Positions 24,652-32,356 of a stretch of DNA of 51,514 nucleotides are shown here, one piece after another. The stretch covers positions 1 to 51,514 of the forward strand of contig JAUQYA010000114.1 of the NCBI GenBank assembly GCA_030837785.1, in the 5' to 3' direction. A program made the translations under genes and the position numbers. A model generated the notes under the pieces. The model had not been told where the DNA came from. It searched no databases and saw nothing but the letters and a program-made list of their open reading frames with translations. Within the stretch, counting starts at the first letter, position 1; each line of letters opens with the position of its first letter. This stretch comes from Albidovulum sp. (GTDB lineage: Bacteria > Pseudomonadota > Alphaproteobacteria > Rhodobacterales > Rhodobacteraceae).

Positions 24652-25304
24652 CCGACAAGGGGACTGACTTGGAACTTGCCGCCGTCAAGACATCCTACCG
24701 CTACTGGGCGCCGATCTACGACCTCACCTTCGGCCGGATCAGCCAGGCCGGCCGGCGCCGTGCGGTCGAGCACATCAACCGCCGTGGCGGCCGGGTGCTG
24801 GAAATCGGCGTCGGCACGGGCCTTTCGCTCGACCGCTACGCGCCCCATGTCGAGGTGACCGGGATCGACGTCTCCACCGATATGCTCGACAAGGCGCGGG
24901 CGAAGGTGGCCGAGAAGGGGCTTGCCAACGTCGTCCGCATCAGCGAGATGGACGCCCGCGCCCTTGCGTTCCCGGACGGCCATTTCGATACCGTCGTCGC
25001 CATGCACGTGATCTCGGTCGTGCCCGAGCCCGAGAGGGTCATGGAGGAGATGGCCCGCGTCTGCAAGCCGGGGGGCGAGGTTCTGATCGTCGGCCACTTC
25101 GCCCGCGACAGGGGCCTGCTCGCCTCGCTCGAGCGGCTTTTCGCGCCGCTGGCCGGTGTGATCGGCTGGCATTCGGACTTCGCGCTTTCCCGCGTTCTCG
25201 GCGTGCCATCGCTCAGCGTCGCCACATCGCGGCCGGTGCCGCCCTTCGGCATCTTCACCTTTCTCGTCCAGCGGAAGCGAGAGGCGGCGCGGGTGGCCGC
25301 CTGA
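24648..25304 (+). CDS. pmtA: phosphatidylethanolamine N-methyltransferase (PmtA type)
   Basis: The 218-residue SAM-dependent methyltransferase has motif I LEIGVGTGLSL (about 51-61), the acidic strand-2 end TGIDVS and post-I MLDKARAKV. It resembles the Rhodobacter sphaeroides PmtA, which methylates phosphatidylethanolamine three times to phosphatidylcholine. The overlap with pssA and the presence of psd upstream support this assignment over a ubiquinone-type methyltransferase. ATG 24648 is used. Confidence 0.85.
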   Translation: MTDKGTDLELAAVKTSYRYWAPIYDLTFGRISQAGRRRAVEHINRRGGRVLEIGVGTGLSLDRYAPHVEVTGIDVSTDMLDKARAKVAEKGLANVVRISEMDARALAFPDGHFDTVVAMHVISVVPEPERVMEEMARVCKPGGEVLIVGHFARDRGLLASLERLFAPLAGVIGWHSDFALSRVLGVPSLSVATSRPVPPFGIFTFLVQRKREAARVAA

Positions 25305-25313
25305 GCCGCAAGG

Positions 25314-25853
25314 TCAGCCCCGCGCTACCGCTGTGCGCGCGCTTTCCAGAACCGCGCGGAACGCCGCCAGCGCCGCATCGGGCATGTCGCGCAATCCCGC
25401 GACGACCTCTTCCGCCCAGTCGAGATAGCCAAACCGGCGCATCCGCGGCCAGTCGTGCGGCGGCGTATCGCCGACCGAGCGGACGTTGCTGATCTTGTCG
25501 CAAAGCTTGACCAGCGCCGCGCCCGGGGATTTCGCCGGCGCGGTGGCGACCTGACGTCGCTTGCGTTCCGCCGGATCGAGGCTCTTGTCGTCCGTCACTT
25601 CCGCCACAAGGGCACGAACCCGGGGCCCGAACGCCGCCCCGATCTCGCCGAGGCTGGTCGGCGGGCAATCCTCCACCGTGTCGTGAAGCCATGCCGCCAC
25701 GACGACCTCCTCCGCCCCGCCGAACCCGGCGACGAGGCCGGCAACCTCCTCGATGTGCCTCCAGTAAGGCGTCCCTGCCGCGTCCTTGCGGGTCTGCCCG
25801 TGATGCCGGGCAAGGGCGAAGGCACGCGCCTTCGCGATGAGGGATGTCTCCAT
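25314..25853 (-). CDS. HD-domain phosphohydrolase of the MESH1/small alarmone hydrolase type
   Basis: The product has 179 residues. The sequence ARHHGQTRKDAAGTPYWRHIEEV, then AAWLHDTVEDCPPT, then LVKLCDKISNVRS gives the His...His-Asp...Asp metal-site pattern of RelA/SpoT hydrolase domains; no synthetase, TGS or ACT domain follows. MESH1-like enzymes split the 3'-pyrophosphate of (p)ppGpp or dephosphorylate NADPH. ATG 25853 has AGGAGA upstream. It converges with pmtA with only 9 bases between. Confidence 0.75.
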   Translation of the reverse strand: METSLIAKARAFALARHHGQTRKDAAGTPYWRHIEEVAGLVAGFGGAEEVVVAAWLHDTVEDCPPTSLGEIGAAFGPRVRALVAEVTDDKSLDPAERKRRQVATAPAKSPGAALVKLCDKISNVRSVGDTPPHDWPRMRRFGYLDWAEEVVAGLRDMPDAALAAFRAVLESARTAVARG

Positions 25854-26027
25854 TCGCTCTCCTTTCGTGCGCCGACGGTGTCGCGCCGGTTCCGGCCGCA
25901 GGGCGCGGGCGGACAGCGGGGCGAAACCCGTGGCGCAAATGCCGATGTGATTGGGAAAGGGCATGATCATGCCCGCGACCACCCTAGCAACCCGCGGGCG
26001 CAGGTCAAGCCTCCCCGTGATCCCCGA

Positions 26028-26059
26028 AACCAAAGGGCCGCGGAGCGATCCGCGGCCCT
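26028..26059 (-). terminator. rho-independent terminator of tig
   Basis: AGGGCCGCGGA and TCCGCGGCCCT form a perfect 11-bp stem closed by a 4-base loop (26034-26059), followed by TTGGTTTC on the minus strand, 30 bases after the tig stop. Confidence 0.85.
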
Positions 26060-26089
26060 GGTGTTTCCGGTCGGCCGGCGGCCTCCGCC

Positions 26090-27424
26090 TCAAAGTTCGT
26101 CGAGCGCCTCGACGGCCTTCTGGAGCTCGTCCTTGGAGACTTCCTTTTCCGCCACCTTGGCGCCGGCGAAGACGAGATCGACGACCTTGTCCTCGAAGAT
26201 CGGGGCACGCAGCTGCTGCTGCATCTGGGGGTTCTTCTGGACGAAGTCGAAGAAGGCGCGCTCCTGCCCCGGATACTGCCGGGCCTGCGCCAGCACCGCC
26301 TGGGTCATCTCGGCGTCGGTCACCTCGACCTTCTCCTTCCGGCCGATCTCGGCCAGGAGAAGCCCCAGCCGCACCCGGCGCTCGGCGAGCTTGTTGTGCT
26401 CGTCGCTGGGCTCGATCGACCCGTGGTTGTGGCCATGCTCCTCGGGATGTTCGTCATGCCAGAGCTGATGGGCGATCTGGTGCGCCTCCGCCTCGACGAG
26501 GCTCGGCGGCAGGTCGAACGTCACCAGCTTGTCGAGCGCGTCGAGAAGTGCGCGCTTCATCACCTGGCGCGCCGCGCCGGCATATTCCGCCTCCAGCCGC
26601 TCGGCGATCTGGCCCTTCCGCGCCTCGAGGCTTTCCGCCCCGAACCGCTTGGCCAGTTCGTCGTCGATCTCGGCCGGCTTCGGTCCCTTCACCGCCTTCA
26701 CCGTGCAATCGAAAACCGCGTCCTTGCCGGCCAGATGCTTGGCGCCGTATTCGGCCGGGAAGCTCACCTTCACCGCCACCTCGTCGCCGGCCTTGGCGCC
26801 GACGAGCTGGTCCTCGAAGCCGGGGATGAACGAGCCCGAGCCGAGTTCAAGCGGATAATCCTCGCCGGCGCCGCCCTCGAAGGCCTCGCCGTCGATCTTG
26901 CCCACGAAGTCGATCACCACCTGATCGCCTTCCTTGGCCTTGGCGCCCTTCTTCTTGTCCTCGAAGCTCTTGGCCGAACCGGCGAGGTTCTCGAGCGCTT
27001 CCTGGACGGCGGTGTCGTCGGCCTTCACCAGGAGCTTCTCGAGCTTGATCCCCGAAAGCTCCACCTCGGGGATCGCGGGCAGCGCCTCGTAGGACATTTC
27101 CACGACGACGTCCTCGCCCCGCTTCCAGGTCTCGCCGCCCTTCATCTCGACCTTCGGCTGCAACGCCGGGCGGTCGCCGGTTTCGTCGAAGTGCTTCTTC
27201 ATCGCCCCGTCGATCGCATCCTGCATCGCGTCGCCGAGAAGCCGCTCGCCGAACTGCTTGCGCAGGATCGGCATCGGCACCTTGCCCTTTCGGAAACCCT
27301 TCATCTCGATCTCGGGCTGCGCCTCGACGAGCTTGTCGTTCACTTTCGTGTCCAGAACCGCCGCGGGCACCGTGATCGTGTAGCTGCGCTTCAGGCCGTC
27401 TTTCAGGGTCTCGGTGACCTGCAT
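26090..27424 (-). CDS. tig: trigger factor chaperone/prolyl isomerase
   Basis: The product has 444 residues. The ribosome-binding domain has the signature GFRKGKVP (about 43-50). The FKBP-type prolyl isomerase domain lies around 150-240 (VIDFVGKIDGEAFEGGAGEDYPLELGSGSFIPGFEDQLVG) and the helical C-terminal domain follows. The C-terminal domain contains an insertion rich in His (HDEHPEEHGHNHG) that could bind metal. It helps nascent proteins fold at the tunnel exit. ATG 27424 begins directly downstream of the tRNA-Leu gene. Confidence 0.96.
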   Translation of the reverse strand: MQVTETLKDGLKRSYTITVPAAVLDTKVNDKLVEAQPEIEMKGFRKGKVPMPILRKQFGERLLGDAMQDAIDGAMKKHFDETGDRPALQPKVEMKGGETWKRGEDVVVEMSYEALPAIPEVELSGIKLEKLLVKADDTAVQEALENLAGSAKSFEDKKKGAKAKEGDQVVIDFVGKIDGEAFEGGAGEDYPLELGSGSFIPGFEDQLVGAKAGDEVAVKVSFPAEYGAKHLAGKDAVFDCTVKAVKGPKPAEIDDELAKRFGAESLEARKGQIAERLEAEYAGAARQVMKRALLDALDKLVTFDLPPSLVEAEAHQIAHQLWHDEHPEEHGHNHGSIEPSDEHNKLAERRVRLGLLLAEIGRKEKVEVTDAEMTQAVLAQARQYPGQERAFFDFVQKNPQMQQQLRAPIFEDKVVDLVFAGAKVAEKEVSKDELQKAVEALDEL

Positions 27425-27443
27425 TCCTTCGTCCTTTTCCTCG

Positions 27444-27528
27444 TGGTGCGGGTGGAGGGACTTGAACCCCCACGCCCGTGGGCGCCAGAACCTAAATCTG
27501 GTGCGTCTGCCAGTTTCGCCACACCCGC
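27444..27528 (-). tRNA. tRNA-Leu (anticodon UAG), CCA encoded
   Basis: The minus strand gives an 85-base class II tRNA: acceptor GCGGGTG/CACCCGC, a variable arm (GCCCACGGGCG), a TTCAAGT T-loop, and anticodon loop TTTAGGT with TAG at 27494-27492. The discriminator A is followed by encoded CCA (27446-27444). It lies 19 bases upstream of tig in the same direction. Confidence 0.97.
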
Positions 27529-27697
27529 AATGCGCAAGAGCGGCCCGGTCAGGGACCGCTCCCCAAATCCGCGCCCTTCTAGCAAGAGTCGCCCCCGCAT
27601 GCGAGGGGAAAAAGCCGCCCCAGAAATTGCTCGCCGTTAACGCAATCTTGACATAATCTGAAAGAAAAAATCGAGGCAGCATACAGAGGGGGACCCC

Positions 27698-28216
27698 ATG
27701 TCGGACAGAACGACGGGTCTTGTGCACGGCGCGGAAGACGCCGGCATGCGCCGGAAGGCGACAGGCTTCACGGTGACGGGGATCGCGGCCGGGACGGTCA
27801 TCCTGACGCTGGACGGGGCGCTTCCCGTCGATTTCATCGAAGCCGGCGACAGGATCATCACCCGCGAGGGGATGCGCGTCGTGCGCGCGATCACGGTGCA
27901 CCGCTATTCCGGCCCGGCGATCCGCATCGCGGCGGGCGCGCTCGGCCACGAAAGGCCCGAACAGGATCTGATCCTGCCGGCCGAGACGCCGGTCCTGATC
28001 CGCGACTGGCGGGCAGAGGCGCTTTTCGGCGCGCGCCAGGTCGTCGTCCCGGTCGAACGGCTGGCCGACGGCGAAAGCGTGGCACCCGTCGCGGCGCTCT
28101 CGCTCCGGCTCTATGACCTGAGGTTCGACACCGCCCAGGTGATCTATGCCGAGGGGCTGGAAATCGCCTGCGCCGCCGAGGGCACGGCCGACGAGGCGCG
28201 GCTCGCCGCCGAGTAG
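27698..28216 (+). CDS. small Hint-fold protein without the N-terminal catalytic Cys
   Basis: The 172-residue protein matches the Hint (hedgehog/intein) module common in Rhodobacteraceae: TGIAAGTVILTLDGALPVDFIEAGDRIITREG (about 26-57) corresponds to the usual CFTPGTLIATPDG...VEDLRPGDLV. The Cys that starts self-splicing Hint domains is absent; Gly23 or a nearby residue takes its place, and no His-Asn end is seen. It is thus unlikely to cleave itself. The role is unknown. Its stop codon lies in the first unit of a 16-base tandem repeat. Confidence 0.7.
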   Translation: MSDRTTGLVHGAEDAGMRRKATGFTVTGIAAGTVILTLDGALPVDFIEAGDRIITREGMRVVRAITVHRYSGPAIRIAAGALGHERPEQDLILPAETPVLIRDWRAEALFGARQVVVPVERLADGESVAPVAALSLRLYDLRFDTAQVIYAEGLEIACAAEGTADEARLAAE

Positions 28217-28276
28217 GCCCGGGGCCGAGCAAGACCGGGGCCGAGTTAGACCGGGGCCGAGTAGGACCGGGGCCGG
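28208..28276 (+). repeat. 16-base tandem repeat across the stop of the Hint gene
   Basis: Four units of the form GCCGAGTAGGACCGGG (28208-28223, 28224-28239, 28240-28255, 28256-28271) and a partial fifth. The first unit carries the gene's stop codon (28214-28216); further TAGs at 28247 and 28262 fall in the same frame. Confidence 0.85.
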
Positions 28277-28300
28277 TCGCCCGCCTCTGCCGGCGGAAGC

Positions 28301-28332
28301 GCTCCGCGCGGGGGTATTTCCGACAACGAAGA
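28301..28332 (+). repeat. dispersed intergenic repeat, copy between Hint gene and nnrD
   Basis: A short hairpin (GCGGA/TCCGC) followed by GCGGGGGTATTTCCGACAAC and GAAG. It shares its core with sites near 44760 and 50655 (minus strand). It lies between the 3' ends of two convergent genes. Confidence 0.6.
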
Positions 28333-28344
28333 CGCGCCCGAGGC

Positions 28345-30009
28345 TCAGAGTCCGAGGCCGCGGTAGACCGCCGGCAACTGCTCCGGCAAGTCCTCGGCGA
28401 TCAGGCCGGGGCCGAAGTGCCGGGCGCATTCGACATGCAGCCAGGCGGCGGTCTCGGCCGCCTGCATCGGGTCGAAGCCGCGCGCCAGCAGCCCGGTGAT
28501 GAAGCCCGCCAGAACATCGCCCGCTCCTGCCGTCGCCAGCCACGGCGCGGCGCGGTCGTAATGGGCGGAGTTGATGCTGCACCGGCCCGAAGGATCGGCG
28601 ATCACCGTGTCCGGCCCCTTGTAAAGCACCACGCAGCCGGCGCGGGCGGCGGCCTCGCGCGTGGCGTCAACCTTGCTGTAGGCCGGGCCCTTGATGGCGG
28701 GGGCGGCAAGCCTTGCGGCGATGTCGGGGAAAAGACGGGCGAATTCGCCAGCGTGCGGGGTCAGGACGCAAGCGCCGTGCAGGGCGGCGAAAAGGTCCGG
28801 CTCGCGAGCCAGGATCGTCAGCGCGTCGGCGTCAAGGACGGTCGGCGTAGGGTGGGCAATCTGCCCACCTCGGGCGCGGCGCGTGGGCAGATTGCCCACC
28901 CTACCCAGCACCGCACCCACCAGCCCCGCCTCCCGCTCGCCCATTCCCAGCCCCGGCCCGAGGCAAAGCGCGTTGATCCGCCCGTCCTCCAGCACCGCCG
29001 CCAGCACCGCCGCATCCGCCACCGGCCGCAGCATCACCGCATCTAAGCGAGCGGCGTTCTCGGGGATCGCTTCGGTAGGACACCCCACCGTCACCACCCC
29101 CGCCCCGATCCTGAGCGCCCCTCGCGCCGCCAGCCGCGCCGCCCCGCCGCGGCCAGAGGGGCCGGAGAGGATGAGGGCATGGCCGTGGGAGTATTTGTGG
29201 TCCGAGCGAGCCCAACGTCGGTCCTTTGACAGAATCCCTGGCCACACCCGATCAATCAGTCCCAACTGCGGCCAGCCCTGTTTCAGGCCGATGTCCACCA
29301 CCTTCAGCTTGCCGCAAAGGCGCGGCCCGTCCGCAAGCACATGCCCTGCCTTGAGGCCGTGAAAGCTGACGGTCAGATCGGCTGCCAGTGGCTTCGGCCA
29401 TCCGGGTTCGGCTTCCAGAACCCGCCCGCTATCGGAGCAGAGCCCACTGGGGACGTCCACGGCAACCCGCCGGAAGTGGACGTCGAAGGCATCATCGTCG
29501 AACTTAGCCTCCTGGGCTATCAATCCCGCCTCTTCCATCGGCCTGGTCAGTCCCGTTCCAAACAACGCATCAACAATGACGACATGTTCGGGATTGATCC
29601 CTTCGCCTTCCTCGGGTCCGTCATACATCGCGGTTTCGACCCAGATCGCCGGATCATCCTCCGCGTCGAGGCTGTGGACATGCACGTCACCCAGCGCACA
29701 CCAGTGCAGATAGTTTGTGCGCGCGTCCGGCGGCAGGCGGTCAGCATCTCCGTGCAGCAGGACTCGGATCTCCCACCCCCACTCCTTCAGCAACCTTGCC
29801 ACCACAAACCCGTCGCCGCCGTTGTTGCCCGGCCCGCACAGCACCACCGCCCGGTGCGAGGTCGCCTTCAGCTCAGGCCATTCCTCGAAGATCGCCTCGA
29901 CCACACCCCGCCCGGCGCGTTCCATCAGCTCGAGCCCGGTCACCTCTCCCGAGGCGATCGCCGCCTGTTCGATGGCCCGCATCTGCGCGGCGGTCAGGAG
30001 TTCGGTCAT
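28345..30009 (-). CDS. nnrD: bifunctional NAD(P)H-hydrate epimerase/dehydratase
   Basis: The product has 554 residues from ATG 30009. The N-terminal epimerase (YjeF_N) has LCGPGNNGGDGFVVARLL and VIVDALFGTGL; the C-terminal ADP-dependent dehydratase has KYSHGHALILSG, LDADALTILA, LTPHAGEFARL and TAGAGDVLAGFITGLLARG. It repairs hydrated NADH and NADPH. Within the dehydratase half, just before PTVLDADAL, about 18 extra residues (VGNLPTRRARGGQIAHPT) are encoded by a perfect palindromic repeat inserted in frame. The stretch lies in a loop ahead of a core strand, so the enzyme may still work. Confidence 0.93.
   Translation of the reverse strand: MTELLTAAQMRAIEQAAIASGEVTGLELMERAGRGVVEAIFEEWPELKATSHRAVVLCGPGNNGGDGFVVARLLKEWGWEIRVLLHGDADRLPPDARTNYLHWCALGDVHVHSLDAEDDPAIWVETAMYDGPEEGEGINPEHVVIVDALFGTGLTRPMEEAGLIAQEAKFDDDAFDVHFRRVAVDVPSGLCSDSGRVLEAEPGWPKPLAADLTVSFHGLKAGHVLADGPRLCGKLKVVDIGLKQGWPQLGLIDRVWPGILSKDRRWARSDHKYSHGHALILSGPSGRGGAARLAARGALRIGAGVVTVGCPTEAIPENAARLDAVMLRPVADAAVLAAVLEDGRINALCLGPGLGMGEREAGLVGAVLGRVGNLPTRRARGGQIAHPTPTVLDADALTILAREPDLFAALHGACVLTPHAGEFARLFPDIAARLAAPAIKGPAYSKVDATREAAARAGCVVLYKGPDTVIADPSGRCSINSAHYDRAAPWLATAGAGDVLAGFITGLLARGFDPMQAAETAAWLHVECARHFGPGLIAEDLPEQLPAVYRGLGL
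28847..28904. repeat. perfect 22-bp inverted repeat (REP-like) inside nnrD
   Basis: Arms 28847-28868 and 28883-28904 are exact reverse complements over 22 bases, with a 14-base loop. Each arm holds its own small palindrome GTGGGC-AATCT-GCCCAC, so the whole looks like a pair of REP units. It is translated in frame and adds about 18 residues to the dehydratase domain. Confidence 0.9.
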
Positions 30010-30035
30010 GTCGGGGCCCCCGGATTTTGTCGATC

Positions 30036-30070
30036 GCACGTTTTGCGGGCGGTCCGCACAAATTCTGTGC
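30036..30070 (+). promoter_or_regulatory. tandem NtrC-like binding sites upstream of glnB
   Basis: GCAC-N7-GTGC (30056-30070) matches the NtrC dyad exactly in its outer bases, and GCAC-N7-GGGC (30036-30050) lies precisely 20 bases away, about two helical turns. They stand 120-150 bases before glnB. No sigma54 -24/-12 element was seen; R. capsulatus NtrC is known to work with the housekeeping sigma factor. nnrD diverges from the same region. Confidence 0.55.
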
Positions 30071-30189
30071 AGCCGCCCCGGAATCCCCCGAAGGCCGCCC
30101 TGCCCCCGAAGCCTAGCCAATTGTCCCGGCCCGGCGAAAGTGGTGACAGGGGCCACTCGCAGGAAAAAGCCCCGGGGGAGTCGCGGCCC

Positions 30190-30528
<339 letters not shown>

Positions 30529-30576
30529 ATTGCCGGCATCCGCCCGGCCCACGCTCCAGAAGAAGGACAGCACGAG

Positions 30577-31983
30577 ATGAGCGTAAAGAACGCCCTGAAG
30601 CTCATGAAGGACGAGGAGGTCGAATATGTCGACGTCCGCTTCACCGACCCGCGCGGACGGCTCCAGCATGTGACGCTGATCGCCGACCTCGTCGACGAGG
30701 ACTTCTTCGAGGAAGGCTTCATGTTCGACGGCTCCTCCATCGCCGGGTGGAAGTCGATCGACCAGTCGGACATGAAGCTCATTGCCGACCCGAACTCGGT
30801 CTACATCGACCCGTTCTACGCCGAGAAGACGATGTGCATCCACTGCAACGTCGTGGAGCCCGACACCGGCGAACCCTACAGCCGCGACCCGCGCGGAACC
30901 GCCGTCAAGGCCGAAGCCTACCTCAAGGCCTCCGGCATCGGCGACACCGCCTATTTCGGCCCCGAGGCCGAATTCTTCCTCTTCGACGACGTCCGCTATT
31001 CGGTTGCGCCGAACAAGGTCTCCTACCAGATCGACGCCGAACACGCCGCCTGGAACACCGACGCGGAATTCGAGACCGGCAACCTCGGCCACCGGCCGAC
31101 CTACAAGGGCGGCTACTTCCCGGTGAACCCCGCCGACGAGGGCCAGGACATCCGCTCCGAGATGCTCTCGACGATGAAGCGCATGGGGCTGAAGGTCGAC
31201 AAGCACCACCACGAGGTGGCGACCTGCCAGCACGAGCTGGGGCTGATCTTCGGCGGGCTGACCGAACAGGCCGACAACATCCTGAAATACAAGTATGTCA
31301 TCCACAACGTCGCGGCAGCCTATGGCAAGACCGTCACCTTCATGCCGAAGCCGATGAAGGGCGACAACGGCAGCGGGATGCATGTCAACATGTCGATCTG
31401 GAAGGACGGCAGGCCGCTCTTTGCGGGCGACAAGTATGCCGACCTTTCCCAGGAGGCGCTCTGGTTCATCGGCGGCATCCTCAAGCACGCCAAGGCGCTC
31501 AATGCCTTCACCAACCCGGGCACCAACAGCTACAAGCGGCTGATCCCCGGGTTCGAGGCGCCGGTGCTGCGCGCCTATTCGGCCCGCAACCGCTCGGGCT
31601 GCGTGCGCATCCCGTGGACCGAAAGCCCCAAGGCCAAACGTGTCGAGGCGCGCTTCCCCGACCCCTCGGCCAACCCCTACCTGTGCTTCGCGGCCCTGCT
31701 GATGGCGGGTCTCGACGGGATCAGGAACAAGGTCGACCCGGGCCCCGCCTCGGACAAGGATCTCTACGACCTGCCGCCCGAGGAACTGGCCGAGATCCCG
31801 ACCGTCTGCGGCAGCTTGCGCGAGGCGCTCGAGGAACTGGAGAAGGATCACGACTTCCTTCTGGCGGGCGACGTCTTCACCCGCGACCAGATCGACGGCT
31901 ACGTGGCGCTGAAATGGGAAGAGGTCTACGCCTACGAACACACGCCGCATCCGATCGAATACCAGATGTACTACAGCTGCTGA
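30577..31983 (+). CDS. glnA: glutamine synthetase type I
   Basis: The 468-residue GS-I has FMFDGSSIAGWKSIDQSDM near the N-terminus, the metal and substrate motifs AEFFLFD, KPMKGDNGSGMHVNMS, NPGTNSYKRLIPGFEAP and NRSGCVRIPW, and the adenylylation Tyr in DKDLYDLPPEE. It forms glutamine from glutamate, ammonia and ATP. It is co-transcribed with glnB and ends at a strong terminator. Confidence 0.98.
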   Translation: MSVKNALKLMKDEEVEYVDVRFTDPRGRLQHVTLIADLVDEDFFEEGFMFDGSSIAGWKSIDQSDMKLIADPNSVYIDPFYAEKTMCIHCNVVEPDTGEPYSRDPRGTAVKAEAYLKASGIGDTAYFGPEAEFFLFDDVRYSVAPNKVSYQIDAEHAAWNTDAEFETGNLGHRPTYKGGYFPVNPADEGQDIRSEMLSTMKRMGLKVDKHHHEVATCQHELGLIFGGLTEQADNILKYKYVIHNVAAAYGKTVTFMPKPMKGDNGSGMHVNMSIWKDGRPLFAGDKYADLSQEALWFIGGILKHAKALNAFTNPGTNSYKRLIPGFEAPVLRAYSARNRSGCVRIPWTESPKAKRVEARFPDPSANPYLCFAALLMAGLDGIRNKVDPGPASDKDLYDLPPEELAEIPTVCGSLREALEELEKDHDFLLAGDVFTRDQIDGYVALKWEEVYAYEHTPHPIEYQMYYSC

Positions 31984-32006
31984 CCAGCAACGGAACCATC
32001 GCGGCG

Positions 32007-32037
32007 AGGGGCGCCCTGCGGGGCGCCCCTTTCCTTT
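32007..32037 (+). terminator. rho-independent terminator of glnA
   Basis: AGGGGCGCCC and GGGCGCCCCT form a perfect 10-bp stem with a 4-base loop (32007-32030), followed by TTCCTTT, 24 bases after glnA. Confidence 0.88.
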
Positions 32038-32112
32038 GCCCTGCCGCGCGACCTCCCAGAATTCTTGCCAAATCCGGCGGAATCCCGCCGCAATCCTTCG
32101 TTAACCCTGTTC

Positions 32113-32126
32113 CGCAACAAGTTGCG
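32113..32126. promoter_or_regulatory. short perfect palindrome, possible operator
   Basis: CGCAAC-AA-GTTGCG lies 17 bases before a candidate small gene at 32143 and just after a GTTAAC. It may be an operator; the regulator is unknown. Confidence 0.3.
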
Positions 32127-32142
32127 TCAGAGGGGGTCTGGC

Positions 32143-32340
32143 ATGACGGGACTGCGACAGGAACGGCAACCGGCGGCACCACGGCCCGCCGTCATCGCGT
32201 GGCCACACGGCACAGGGCGCGATCCGCGCCGCGGCCACTGGATCGAGGCGACGATGCGGCGTGTCGAACTTCCCTGTGTGGTCGATCTTGCGAAGCGCCC
32301 GGGCGCGCTGGAGAGTCTCTCGCGGATTCTGGGGCAGTAA
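32143..32340 (+). CDS. candidate small hypothetical protein
   Basis: The frame encodes 65 residues from ATG 32143 (MTGLRQERQPAAPRPAVIAW), ending CVVDLAKRPGALESLSRILGQ. A G-rich Shine-Dalgarno-like stretch lies about 7 bases upstream and the palindrome at 32113 sits before it. I do not recognise the family. It occupies the gap between the glnA terminator and the end of mrcA and would converge with mrcA 16 bases away. The Arg/Pro-rich first half argues for caution; it may be non-coding. Confidence 0.3.
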   Translation: MTGLRQERQPAAPRPAVIAWPHGTGRDPRRGHWIEATMRRVELPCVVDLAKRPGALESLSRILGQ

Positions 32341-32356
32341 AGGCGCCGGCTACACG

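Noticed and set aside
27425..28582. Extension of the tig frame upstream through tRNA-Leu
   Set aside because: It would read through a tRNA gene and antisense to the Hint gene; ATG 27424 gives the normal trigger factor start.
30071..30189. Sigma54 promoter before glnB
   Set aside because: No TGGC-N7-TTGC type -24/-12 pair was found.
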